Source: Macrobrachium rosenbergii | Taxonomy: Eukaryota > Arthropoda > Malacostraca > Decapoda > Palaemonidae | Length of the DNA stretch: 64,000 nt | Direction of reading: 5' to 3' | Assembly: GCF_040412425.1 (NCBI RefSeq) | Contig: NC_089767.1 | Coordinates: forward strand, 41,830,509 to 41,894,508 | Shown here: positions 1-10,514 of the stretch, piece after piece | Position numbering within the stretch: the first letter of the stretch is position 1 | How the letters are laid out: each line of letters starts with the position of its first letter | Translations under genes and position numbers: made by a program | Notes under the pieces: model-generated | The model's database searches: none | Seen by the model: the letters and a program-made list of their open reading frames with translations, nothing else | Told to the model about the DNA's origin: nothing

Positions 1-38
<38 letters not shown>

Positions 39-87
39 TACAGTTTGTGTATGAATGAGAGAGAGAGAAAGAGAGAGAATTACAGTT

Positions 88-140
<53 letters not shown>

Positions 141-173
141 AGAGAATTATAGTTTGTGTATGAATGAGAGAGA

Positions 174-222
<49 letters not shown>

Positions 223-278
223 ACAGTTTGTGTATGAATGAGAGAGAGAGAGAGAGAGAGAATTACAGTTTGTGTGTG

Positions 279-336
<58 letters not shown>

Positions 337-384
337 ACAGTTTGTGTGTGAATGAGAGAGAGAGATAATTACAGTTTGTGTGTG

Positions 385-420
<36 letters not shown>
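1..420. repeat. Compound (GA)n array with repeated spacer
   Basis: Runs of GA are broken by about seven near-identical spacers of the form AATTACAGTTTGTGTATGAAT. The spacer and the GA run behave as one variable-length tandem unit. Open frames across it are only RE/ER dipeptide translations and are not genes. The array is cut by the start of the window. Confidence 0.95.
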
Positions 421-423
<3 letters not shown>

Positions 424-762
424 CACGGAAGGTTAATTAATGCCAATAAACATTCAGTAAATTATAGGCTTTTGCCCAATACTATCCTGTATTACACGTG
501 TCCAGAATATTTAGGGTTAACTTTCTCATTAGAAAGAGCCGCTTCCCGGAAAAATGTTCACTACGAGCTTACAATTCGCGTTTTCACTATTTCACTGTAT
601 CCACGTTCATTGTATATGTGGCATGAATCAAACGATGCAGCCCACTCGACCAAAGATGATATATCAGTTGAATACTCCTCCAGCTATTGACTGGTAATGT
701 AGGAACTTTTCTCTTTTGCAATCGTATGTCTTGCTTGACGTACTGTCTGGATTCATGTATGT
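421..762. other. Unique sequence, no gene seen
   Basis: An open frame runs out of the GA array to about 690, but the non-repeat part resembles no family I know and has no splice or codon support. Confidence 0.5.
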
Positions 763-1215
763 GATTCAGTGAGCCATCGGTAGCTCTGGGTGGTTCGATT
801 GACGCAAGTAACTAAAACTGATTTCAGTGAGCCTTCAATAACTCTGGGTGCGTTCGACTGAGACGATTAACTAAAACAGTTTAGGCTAACGTGATGTATC
901 TTTACCCTTCGCTACCAGGATTCAGTGAACCCTCAGTAACTCTGGTTGTGTTCGATTGAGACAATTAACTTAAACGTGTTTTGGGCCAACATAAAATATA
1001 TCTACCCATTCCCATCTTATTCTGTGGGTCATCGGTAGCCTAACTCTGGTTGTGTTCGATTGAGACAATTAACTTAAACGAGTTTTGGCCCAACATAAAA
1101 TATATTCACCCCTTCCATTCTGATTCTGTGAGCCATCGGTAACTCTGGGTGACTTCGATTCAGACGAGTAACTGAAACGTGTTTGAACCAACGCGAAATA
1201 TATTTACCCCTTCCC
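763..1215 (+). repeat. Minisatellite, about 100-bp unit, 5 copies
   Basis: Copies start near 763, 820, 918, 1019 and 1122 with CAGTGAGCCATCGGTA or a variant, followed by AACTCTGGGTG, TTCGATTGAGAC and a TTTACCC stretch. The first unit is short and the later ones are 98-103 bp. Divergence between copies suggests an old array. Confidence 0.8.
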
Positions 1216-2102
1216 AGCTTGCGGTTCTCAGACAAGGACAATAGTGTCTTGCTTTCGCGTACATATTTCCACGGTTATTAATGGCCTCTAGAAGCGAGTC
1301 TCTTTATTTGTACGGTGTCCTTCGCGTTGCCTAGCAACCGTTTTGTTCCAGTGGTATTCTGGTCATATTTACGTTTCTTGGATTGCTGCTGCTTCTTCTT
1401 CTTCTTCTTTTCGGAATTCCAAAGATCTTGCTTAGTCTTTTTATAATGTTTTTAAACGATTTTTTAAAGGTAGTCACAGGTAAATTAGAACAGGTGGACC
1501 TACAATAAGCTATGCACGGATTTCACGGGAATACAGTACTTGAACTCTGATTTGACTTAATTCCATTGATTTTGAAACGTAAATTCTCTTGTATTATTCC
1601 CGTATTGGACTTAATTCGATTAATGTGAAAAGAATCATTCTCTGGTATTATTTCCAAGCTGGGCCTAACTTCATTCTGTTAAAATATGGCTTTCTTCATC
1701 TTCTTCCCAAATTTGCCTTAATTCCAGTGCCTTTAGCTATGAGATACTTAGTTCTTCCTAAATTGGATCGAGGTCCAGTAAATAAAATAAGTAGAATTTT
1801 ATGTGTTTTTTGTAATTTTTAAGTTCTTCCAAAATTGGATCAAGGTTCAGTAACATTAAAATAAGTGGAGTTTTTGTATTTTTTCCCAGGTAGGCTGTAG
1901 TTCCAAATAGTTTTATAAGGACTCACTTATTATTCAAAACTATTCCCAAAGAACTCAGATCGTTATCTTGAAAAACCACCGGCATGACATTTTTGGAAAT
2001 CCTGGCACCCACTCGTATATATATTTCAGTTCTTCCTATGTGAACTTTTCTCCCCAACCCCAACCCCCAACCCCCTTCTTGCTCTCTCTCCCTTCCCCCA
2101 AA
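1216..2102. other. Intergenic, weak duplications
   Basis: It contains a (CTT)n stretch near 1396-1410 and two diverged copies of a roughly 90-bp segment around AAATTGGATCGAGGTCCAGT (1758 and 1831). No gene is recognised. Confidence 0.5.
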
Positions 2103-2258
2103 AAAAGCGTTGGGCACCGAATGAAATATGTGTTACAAATGTCATCTTAGTCTTAGAGGTGACTGTAGAGAGAGAGAGAGAGAGAGAGAGAAAATACCGT
2201 GTTGGGCACTTAATGAAATTCTGTTTCAAATGTCATCTTACTCTTAGAAAGTGATTGT

Positions 2259-2289
<31 letters not shown>

Positions 2290-2446
2290 AATACCGTGTT
2301 GGGTACTTAATGAAATTCTGTTTCAAATGTCATCTTACTCTTAGAAAGTGATTGTAGAGAGAGAGAGAGAGAGAAAAAAAAAATACCGTGTTGGGCACCT
2401 GATCAGATATCCGTTTCAGATGTCACCTTACTCTTAGAAGTTAACG

Positions 2447-2503
<57 letters not shown>
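2103..2503 (+). repeat. Tandem about 93-bp unit ending in (GA)n, 4 copies
   Basis: Units carry CCGTGTTGGGCACTTAATG, then TTTCAAATGTCATCTTACTC, then a GA run of variable length. Copies start near 2103, 2191, 2285 and 2378. The last GA run (2450-2503) is the longest. Confidence 0.9.
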
Positions 2504-2504
<1 letters not shown>

Positions 2505-2793
2505 ATCTGAAATATCATTTCTTATGTTCAGAGAAACGTCCTTGGGAATTTTGAGCTGGATAATGTCATCATCCGGGATGATGTAAAATACCAAGGTCCC
2601 TGATTCGTTATTCATTTAGCTTCACGGCCTAATTATTCATTCCGTCGCTTCACTCTGTTTTTTTTTTTTTTTTTTTTTGACAGCACGTATTGAGTCATTT
2701 GCAAACGTAACTGTGAGGTAATTGATTATATAATTATTTTATATTTTATTTTTGGTAATGTAGGAACGATAGCTTGCCGGAGGCTTCCTTTTC
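2504..2793. other. Intergenic with poly-T
   Basis: A T tract of about 20 nt lies near 2658-2678. Nothing else is recognised. Confidence 0.5.
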
Positions 2794-3030
2794 AGTTTTC
2801 TGTAAAGGAAAACTATTGTGCCGGCTTTGTCTGTCCGTCCGCACTTTTCCCGTCCGCCCTCAGATCTTAAAAACTACAGAGGCTAGAGGGCTGCAAATTG
2901 GTATGTTGATCATCCACCCTCCAATCATCAAACATACCAAATTGCAGCCCTCTAGCCTCAGTAGTTTTTTTTTTTTATTTAAGGTTACAGTTAGCCATAA
3001 TCGTCCGTCTGGCAACGATATAGGATAGCC
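2794..3030 (+). mobile_element. Family A foldback element, 3' truncated copy
   Basis: It starts AGTTTTCTGTAAAGGAAAAC and contains the family's central inverted repeat: CTAGAGGGCTGCAAATTGG pairs with CCAAATTGCAGCCCTCTAG, with GATCATCCACCC between the arms. It ends after GGCAACGATATAGGAT, so the 3' hairpin domain seen in the copies at 20409 and 62676 is missing. No coding capacity; it resembles a non-autonomous MITE-like element. Confidence 0.8.
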
Positions 3031-3504
3031 CCCCCCCCACACACACACACAGAGTGCGCTATTCATCTCCATCTCACATGGACTTTCTCATCGCCTTATT
3101 TCAAATCCGTCTTTCACTTCATCCATCCGCAGCGGATGAATAGGTGAGGTGAAAGACGGATTTGATCCGCTTCTATATTTTCTTCTCCTTCTTCCTCCCA
3201 ACACTTGCAAGTACTATAACAATATATTAAAAACAAGATGTAAATATGACAAGGTTTCAAAATACCTTACAATTTTTGAAACTTCTGATGCCGAATGTGG
3301 CTGTAAGTTGAAGGGAAGACGCCCTAATCGTAACCACAAAGCAGTAAGTGTTCAGAAAGTGCGATAGGTGCCTTGGCGTCGCCCCCAAAAGCACTTCGTT
3401 TCATTTGTGATTTATCAGGCATTTCGTTCCTAAGGCCATTTGACGCCGGTACCTATCTGCCATTTTGCGCCGGGTAGGAAGACTCCAAGGGCTCCATCAC
3501 CCCA

Positions 3505-3506
<2 letters not shown>
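3031..3506. other. Intergenic, GC-rich patch near 3365-3500
   Basis: No gene recognised. The patch carries GACGCCGG and GCGCCGGGTAGG. A hairpin inside this stretch is listed separately. Confidence 0.45.
3095..3164. repeat. Short inverted repeat (hairpin)
   Basis: CAAATCCGTCTTTCAC pairs with GTGAAAGACGGATTTG, and ATCCATCCGC with GCGGATGAAT, almost without a loop. Arms are about 30 bp. It could extrude as a cruciform or be a minimal foldback element. Confidence 0.75.
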
Positions 3507-3553
<47 letters not shown>

Positions 3554-3560
3554 ATATATA
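3507..3560. repeat. (AT)n microsatellite
   Basis: About 22 uninterrupted AT repeats followed by AT-rich sequence. Confidence 0.95.
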
Positions 3561-3898
3561 TCTTTATAAATTAATATTATATTTTTGTATATAAATTTTT
3601 GTATATAAAAAAGCATAATTTCCTCACGGGTTTTCTTTGTAAGTTACGAAGAATTCCTAACGAACAGGACTTAGCTAATTTAACAGTATCTGAACGCTGA
3701 TTCGGTCGCAGAGAACCATTTCCTATTTTAGCTCAGTCGCCAGACATTGGTAATTAGATCTGATTACATATCCATCATGTATTATTATAGGAAAATCGCA
3801 GCCTAGTAATTATTATGCCGCATAATCAGTCGTTCGGTGACATGAATTATACCTTATGGGTTAATCACTAATCGGCCTCTGGCTTTGTGCTGGTCAGC
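3561..3898. other. AT-rich intergenic
   Basis: Nothing recognised. Confidence 0.5.
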
Positions 3899-4305
3899 CT
3901 ATATGGGTTTGGGTTTAGTTGTGTATGGGTTTGGTTTTTATTATTTGTGGGTTTGGTTTGATTATTTCTGGGTTTGGTTTTAGGTATTTTTGGGTTTAGT
4001 TCTAGTTATTTTTGGTTTTGGTTTTAGTTATATCTGGGTTTGGTTTGAATTATTTCTGGGCTTGGTTTTAGTTATTTGTGGGGTTGATTTTAATTGTTTG
4101 TGGGTTTGGTTTTAGTTATTTGAGGGTTTGGTTTTAATATTTTTTTGGGTTTGGTATTAGTTATTTCTGGGTTTGGTTTTGAGTTATTTGTGTGTTTGAT
4201 TTTAATTATTTCTAGGTTTGGTTTTAGTTTTCTCTGGGTTAGATTCTAGTTATTTCTGTGTTTGGTTTGAATTACTTCTGGGTTTGGTTTTAATTATTTG
4301 CAGGG
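3899..4305 (+). repeat. GGGTTTGG minisatellite, about 27-31-bp unit
   Basis: Around 14 degenerate copies of a unit containing GGGTTTGGTTTTAGTTATTT. Strong strand asymmetry: G and T only on one strand for long stretches. Confidence 0.9.
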
Positions 4306-4520
4306 AACGTCATGGTAAGATGTTTAGATTTTACGCTGGTTAGAGGTCTCAAACGAAAAATAGTAAATTTCAGTTTGTCTCATATGGAATTTGGAAATTT
4401 AATTAACTTCAAGTAATTAATGTTATACAATTTATTGTAACTACAATGATTTTACTAAATAATTATTCAATAAATGAGCTTATAAAAAATATTTGTATCT
4501 AAAGGGCAGTTTTGAATTCG

Positions 4521-4521
<1 letters not shown>
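4306..4521. other. Intergenic
   Basis: Nothing recognised. Confidence 0.5.

Positions 4522-4591
<70 letters not shown>
4522..4591. repeat. (CT)n microsatellite
   Basis: About 35 uninterrupted CT units. Confidence 0.97.
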
Positions 4592-4594
<3 letters not shown>

Positions 4595-5029
4595 GCACCC
4601 ATGAAAGCAAAAGAAAGTAATTAAGGTGTTAGATTTCGTCACAGCAACAGATAATGAACAAAATACCCATATTGGTACCCAGCACAAGCATGCGGTATGT
4701 TTGGTCGTAGAATGCGATCATATTCCTACGGGTAAAACTTCGTTCTCTGAATACACGCGTGTTTGTCTGCGCAACAAAGAACTCAGTCTTCCTTGAGAAT
4801 CATGAGAAAATTGATGAATTTGGAAATCAGTGACAGTAACGACAGATTTCATCCGTTTATATAATTTCGAGAAGGCATTTATAACAGTCGTATGTAGGGA
4901 TCTTGCGATTGGTTTAACTGAGGGAGTATGATGTAGATTAAAGTTGTGCCAAGACGATTTAGGTTTCCCGAAGAGAAATTTAGTTTTGTGAGACTTTTAG
5001 ACGAGTGTCTGATCATGGGTATGGAATGG
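4592..5029. other. Intergenic around an RT-like scrap
   Basis: Nothing recognised apart from the possible RT fragment at 4842-4931, listed separately. Confidence 0.4.
4842..4931 (+). pseudogene. Possible LINE reverse transcriptase scrap (motif A region)
   Basis: Translating from 4842 gives a 29-residue open stretch containing NFEKAFITVVCRDLAIG. It resembles the D-x-EKAFD-x-V-x-RDL region around RT motif A of non-LTR retrotransposons, with the catalytic Asp lost. Its order relative to the earlier-domain fragment at 5445 is wrong for one element, so it would be a separate remnant. Short, and could be chance. Confidence 0.35.
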
Positions 5030-5302
5030 ATAAGGGTATGGGTATGGTTATGAGTATGGATATGGGTATGGACCACTGGGCTGATTAACATAGGTATGGG
5101 TAAATGGGTATGGGTATAGGTATGGTACAGATATGAGTATGGGTATGGTACAGATTTGGTATGGGTATGGTACAGATATGGGTATGGATATGGTACAGAT
5201 TTGGGTACGGGTACGGGTATAGGTATGGGTATGGTACAGATATGGGTATGGTACTGATTTGGGTGTGGGTACAGACATGGGTATGGGTATGGGTATTATG
5301 AA
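5030..5302 (+). repeat. (GGGTAT)n-based minisatellite
   Basis: Mixture of GGGTATG hexamers and a longer unit, GGTATGGTACAGATATGG, repeated about eight times. The same motif appears reverse-complemented at 52663-52745. Confidence 0.92.
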
Positions 5303-5444
5303 GTTTGACATGAGGGCAATGTACCTAGGTGCTATTTAGAAATTACAGAAATATGAAAGTGTCTGGCGATGTTGTAATGATTGTGAGAAAGAACGAATGA
5401 ATGAACATTGTTTACTTGTTTAGCTATTTAGATGTCACATTTAA

Positions 5445-6155
5445 TAGCAGACTGAAGAATGGCAAGCCAAATGGAGTTGCCTGGATTCTAAGAGATATCC
5501 TGTGGTGTGGTGGTGACAGTGCTATTGAGTGGCTGACTGGGGTGTGCAAGGTATGTCTGGATGAGTGAAAAGGTTGAAAGGAGTGAGAGGAACAGTAATG
5601 GTTCCATTGTATAAAGGTAAAGTTGATGAAGGCGACTGTAAGAATTGTAGGTTCTTAACATTACTTAGTATACCTGGGAACATATGTATAGTAAGATTTT
5701 CAGTTGAAAAGTAAGACATATGACTGAGGGATATACGGAACAATTGAATGTTGATATAATTGATGGAAGGGTACAAGCGGTTGATTTGCATAGGCAAGTG
5801 AGAATGTATGACGGGTGGTGGTAGATATAGGGGAGAGGTGAGTCACAAAACAGGTGAAGAGAGGAAGGAATCAGTATATTCAAAGTAATGGAAGATTTGG
5901 TGTCCTTGGAAAACAAGTTGGGAATGTAAGAAAGAGACTGTTGAGCCATCTCTCCTTTATGGAAGTGAAGTTGGGAAGTTAAATGCAAATTAAAGAAGAA
6001 AGTTGGAGCTGTTGAAATAACCTGGCTGTTTAGTGTGTGTGTATGACATAAGGGTGAGAGATGTGGAGATGAGTAGAAGTAAAACAGATAAAACAGGGGA
6101 CATATTGTGTTTCTGTAGGAAGTGATAAGAGTGTGGAAGATGTCTGCTTTTTTGG
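5445..6155 (+). pseudogene. Decayed non-LTR retrotransposon reverse transcriptase
   Basis: Several short open stretches in shifting frames match the order of domains in a LINE ORF2 product. LKNGKPNGVAWI and AIEWLTGVCKVC (5448-5560) match the region before the fingers. VMVPLYKGKVDEGDCKN followed by RFLTLLSIPG (about 5597-5680) matches the conserved PLYKGKGD...NYRGI-LLS block. After a deletion, PSLLYGSEVGKLNAN, RRKLELLK and VRDVEMSRSKTDK (about 5945-6090) match the C-terminal LYGSE-W...RRKL-VFEM...VRN-EV block. The catalytic core between these blocks is missing, and stops and frameshifts are frequent. It is a dead fossil copy. The clade is not assigned. Confidence 0.75.
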
Positions 6156-6187
6156 GGTTCATCTTTTAAAGTATAATGATTAGCCTC

Positions 6188-6190
<3 letters not shown>

Positions 6191-6260
<70 letters not shown>

Positions 6261-6350
6261 GTGTGTATGTGCATGTATGTATGTAATTTATATATATATA
6301 TGGTAGGTAGTATGTATGTATATAGTAGGTAGGTATATTTATAGTACCAC
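6191..6350. repeat. (AT)n then (TATG)-rich microsatellite
   Basis: About 32 AT units (6191-6254), then degenerate TATG/TAGG tetramers up to 6340. Confidence 0.95.
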
Positions 6351-7199
6351 AATGTTTTGCATGGCCAAATTTACCAGGAACCGCTGTACCCGTCGATACC
6401 GGTGCTTCCGAGCAGTGTCCTCCGCTGCAATTATTTGCTAATAAGTTGGATCGATACTTACGGCAAATACCGCCATGTCTCCGCGGTAAAGCTTAGCAGG
6501 TACTTCTCTTTTGCACACTTAGCAACACTTGTCACTCGTAAAAGTTGGTAAGAAAAATTGCAATTCAAGAATATGTACAATACAGTAAATCCAGTTTTTA
6601 TTAGGATTATTTCTGGTAAGGAAATTGTAATTCAAGAATATGTACAGTACGGTAAATGTGATATTTTTATGATCTGGTCCTTAATCCATGTTTGTTTGTG
6701 CAAGGTTTTATTTTATGTAATTGTGCTTATTCTTTGTTATATATAGAATGATGTCATTGAAGTTTTGTAAATTTAATGTTTGTTATGCTCCTGTACTTCT
6801 TAATTCATCTTTTTCTTTTTGCAATTTTTATTTTGTGGAGTTATTTTAAATCTTAAGATTTATGTGTAAAAAACATTCATTATAGTTTTGCCATTTTCTT
6901 GTCTGATGAAATATTCATACCTCCTTTAAGCAAAGCAGAGCCTACTATTAAACAAGCTAAGTACTGATAATTACGTAAATGTGCAGCAAAGAACTGTTAC
7001 AATGAAATACATACAAGTACATTTGTACACTATTCACTTAGGCCAGCACCATAACACATGTTCTTATAACATTATTTTGTCCAAGTAGGAATGCCATCAT
7101 CTGTCACTCTATCGACTTATTCCATTGACGTTCATCGAACACTTGAGAAAACCCATTACAATCTTAAATTTCCACTAAAACGCGTCACTTCTTTGCACT
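6351..7199. other. Intergenic; GC-richer island at 6356-6553
   Basis: The island has an open frame of 64 residues, and another frame with TAVPVDTGASEQCP, but neither resembles a known family. AAAGTTG|GTAAG near 6543 would be an acceptable donor, so an untranslated or first exon is possible but unproven. A roughly 74-bp duplication follows (ATTCAAGAATATGTACA at 6563 and again at 6631). The rest is AT-rich without signal. Confidence 0.35.
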
Positions 7200-7440
7200 C
7201 ATCACTGAATGAAACGGGGCTGTAAAGTAATTCATGTTAATTGTGACGTAATCGCGTTCACTACAATGCAGAAATCCCGCGATGGCGGCAGGAGGCCGTG
7301 CTCTCGCTTCCATCGCCGAGAGGCGAGTGTGTTTGTGTCGTCGCGTTGGAGACCTGAGGCGAGGTTGCCGAATGATACGGGCGCGGTTGCCAGTTCGTGT
7401 TTATTTCCCCCCACTTTAATATTCCGTCTTGATTTTTCTG
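7200..7440. promoter_or_regulatory. CpG-rich island, candidate promoter or first exon
   Basis: This stretch has many CpGs in an AT-rich neighbourhood, for example AATCGCGTTC, CCCGCGATGGCGG, ATCGCCGAGAGGCGAG and GTCGTCGCGTTGG. Opposing 95- and 78-codon open frames cross it, but neither has recognisable content. It may be a first exon or promoter of a gene beyond view. Inference from composition only. Confidence 0.25.
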
Positions 7441-7959
7441 TTAAATGTTCATGGTTAGAAGTGTTCACTTATAGGCTTCAATCAGAATTCGTTTAACACT
7501 TTATTTCGATTTACGTTCCAAATGGTATTTATTGAAGGGCACTTAAGGTACTGTATTACTTATGAGGTACATTTTTTAAAAATAAAATTATCAATTTAAG
7601 CGCGACTTGATGTGATTGCAAAGTTGCCATGAAAACGCACAATGTTCATTTATTGCTGTGTTCCTCGAAATAGGGAGGAATTGAGGTCTATTGTTACTAC
7701 GTGACGTATGGTTGAAAATGAGCTTATAAATGAATTGATACACAAGATTATTCTATCTACCTTTCTATCTAGCTGATGAAAACTATTTCAAACTCTTCAA
7801 AAGACGAAGTGCTCCAGAGTTTTATTGAAGGACATTTATGTTGTTAGGGTGACTAATTCATTGTTAAGGCTTGGTGAAATGACAGAACATAGAGTGATTG
7901 ATGTGAATTAGGTATTTCTTTTTCATGGCTGTAATTAATGATCTTATCTGGACGCGGGG
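7441..7959. other. AT-rich intergenic
   Basis: Nothing recognised. Confidence 0.5.
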
Positions 7960-8250
7960 ATGTTAGAGCCGTCAGTGCATCTCATGCGGTGCACTGTAGG
8001 CATTACTTAAGGTTCTTTGCAGCGTGCTTTTCGTTCCTTTTACTGTACCTCCTCTCATATTCTCTTTCTTCCACCTTACTTTCCTCAACCCTCTCCTAAC
8101 AACTGATTCATAGCGCAACTGCTTTGAGGTTTTCTTCCTGTTACACCTCTCAAACCTTTTACTGTCAATTTTCGTTTAAGCGCTGAATGACCTCATAGGT
8201 CCCAGTGCTTGGCCTTTGCCATAAATTCTATATTCAATTCATTTCAACTC
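7960..8250 (+). mobile_element. R2 dispersed element, near full length
   Basis: It begins GCCGTCAGTGCATCTCATG, with GCGGTGCACTG, continues through GGTTCTTTGCAGCG and GAGGTTTTCTTCCTGTTACA, carries CGCTGAATGACCTCATAGG and ends in a TATTCAATTC tail. No open frame. The constant 3' end with a simple tail is SINE-like, but no clear Pol III boxes are visible, so the class is open. Confidence 0.8.
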
Positions 8251-8354
8251 AAAATCTTGATTAAATGGTGGGGCCACCGTGGATTTTTCATAAGCGAGAC
8301 ACTGCTAAGTCTTCGTCAAATATGTTGACGATGTCACGGATATATACAATAATC

Positions 8355-8447
8355 CAGTAGTTCTTAATCTTTTTCAATGTATGCACCCCTTTCAAATCAG
8401 CAGTCAGTTCTCGCACCCCCTGAATTGCTGAAATTAAAAAAAGCTAA

Positions 8448-8533
<86 letters not shown>

Positions 8534-8738
8534 TTGTCTTATTTTATTTTATTTCATTTTTATTTTTGAAGAAAAAAATAACATGCGTATTTATTTTATT
8601 TTTATTTTTTACAGAAAAAACTAACATGCGTATATAAAAACATATTTTGCTGTAATTATTCATAGGCATCCTCGCACCCCTTAAGGAACCGGCTTCGCGC
8701 CCCCTAGGGGTGAGAGCACCGCTGATTAGGAACCACTG
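8355..8738. mobile_element. hAT-like MITE, copy 1
   Basis: Ends are CAGTAGTTCTTAATC and GATTAGGAACCACTG, imperfect terminal inverted repeats close to the CAGTGGTTCTTAA ends of many hAT elements. The interior has CACCCCTTTCAAATCAGCAG, an (AAT)n/(ATT)n block (8446-8527) and GCACCCCTTAAGGAACCGG. A second copy lies at 32971-33379. No transposase is encoded. An 8-bp target duplication is not clear for this copy. Confidence 0.75.
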
Positions 8739-9149
8739 CATTCCCAGACAAATAATTATATTCTCCATCATGTTGTGTTTGAAGCGCAGGACACAAACCC
8801 ATGAAATCGCAGCTTCTCTGATGCTTCAGACGCGTCCTCCAAAAATCAAAATAAGTAACCTTGACCCACCGGAAGTTTAACTATCTAGTAATATCCGCTT
8901 CGATAATATCGGATTGCGATATTCTTACCCCGCTCTGCACATTCTCGCCGAATTGTGGTGGACCTGCGAAAATAGTTCTTTTTAATACCGTTTGTTGGAG
9001 ACTAAGTACAGTTGGTAGGTATTTAGGTGCGTGATTTTAAGCGTTTGTGGGTTTTTTTAAGGTTTTAGATTTTATTTATTTTTAAGTGGTTTGTGTGTAT
9101 ATATCTTGAGATATTAATTTTTGTGTTTGCGTTTTTAAAGATTTATAAG
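8739..9149. other. Intergenic
   Basis: Nothing recognised before the tandem array. Confidence 0.5.
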
Positions 9150-9618
9150 TATTCTGTGAATAGTTTATGTATATTTTTAATGATTTGTATATCAATATTC
9201 TGTGAATAGTTTTGTATTTACGTTTTTAATGGGTTGTTTATGAATATCCCATGAATAGTTTTATATTTACATTTTTAATGATTTCTATATAAATATTCCA
9301 TGAATAATTTTATATTTACGTTTTTAATGATTTAAGTATAAATATCCTGTGAATACTTTTATATTTACATTTTTAATGATTTCTATATAAATATTCTGTG
9401 AATATTTTTATATTTACATTTTTAATGATTCATATATAAATATTTTGTGAATATTTTTATATTTACAGTTTTAATGATTTATATATAAATATTTTGTGAA
9501 TATTTTTATTTTTACATTTTAATGGTTTATATAGAAATATTCTGTGGATAGTTTATATTTACATTTTATTGACTTCCATATAAATATTCTGCGAACAGTT
9601 TTATATTTACATTTTACA
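9150..9618 (+). repeat. 49-bp minisatellite, about 10 copies
   Basis: The unit reads ATTCTGTGAATAGTTTTAT, then ATTTACATTTTTAATGATT, then ATATAAATA. Copies differ at scattered sites, and the last units are slightly shorter. Confidence 0.9.
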
Positions 9619-9724
9619 CAAATCTTGACACAGTTTCGAGCGAATCGTAGCACCTGAGAAAACATAGACATTATATCCAAGAATGCAATGAAAAATTGAG
9701 AATGCAATAAAAAAATTGACAGTA

Positions 9725-10020
9725 TCCCGAGAGCCACACCCCTTAGGGGTGGGGGTAAATGCCGTGATTGCCCCTCACGTGGTGCACTGTTAGCATTGCT
9801 AAAGGGTCTTTGCAGCGATCCTTCGGCCACTAGCTGCATCCACTTCATAGCCTTTTTATTGTACCACCCTTCCCGCTTCCTTTCTTCAGCTTTGCTGTCC
9901 AGCTTCTCTAACTATTACTTCTTGTACTTCATCTCCTTCATTTCCTGAATCTATTTAGCTTGCTGTCCAACCACTCTAACTCCTTCTTTTCACCTTAAAC
10001 TTTTGGATGACCCAAAGTGC
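9725..10020 (+). mobile_element. R2 dispersed element, diverged copy
   Basis: It keeps CCCTTAGGGGTGGGG, GTGGTGCACTGTTAGCATT and GGGTCTTTGCAGCG at the 5' end. The 3' part drifts and lacks the GAATGACCTCATAGG core. Confidence 0.6.
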
Positions 10021-10059
10021 CTCTGTGCGTGGTTTGACGGCCAAGATTTCATATCAGTC

Positions 10060-10135
10060 AGTTACACACATACACACACACACAACACACACACACACAC
10101 ACACACACACACTTTCCTGATAGGCGTCCTTAAAT

Positions 10136-10196
<61 letters not shown>

Positions 10197-10216
10197 TCCT
10201 GATAGGCGTCCTTAAA
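10060..10216. repeat. (CA)n arrays with duplicated flank
   Basis: Two CA arrays are each followed by ACTTTCCTGATAGGCGTCC TTAAATG, so the array plus flank was duplicated in tandem. Confidence 0.9.
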
Positions 10217-10514
10217 TGCTGACCAGATAACTTCGCATGGAACAGGGTAAAATTTCATTGAACATCGGATTGCTGCGATTGTTCAAGCATCGAAGATTAC
10301 ACATTCCATCAGTATGCGTTTCCACGGCAAATCAAACATTCCTCGATTTGGTCATGCGCATTGCAAGGAATTTGCCCAAGCCTTTTGCAATAAAATAGCC
10401 GAGGTCAGTTGCGGTCGCTTGTCTTAGCGAGGTCAAAACGATACCTTGTCAAAAGCGTGGCAAGGTCAGCTTTTGAAAGCAACCTTCGGTTTTTGATGGT
10501 CACGAGACTAATTA
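10217..10514. other. Intergenic
   Basis: Nothing recognised. Confidence 0.5.

Noticed and set aside
2026..2229. Minus-strand frame with LSLSLS
   Set aside because: It reads through a GA array and a minisatellite; no support as a gene.
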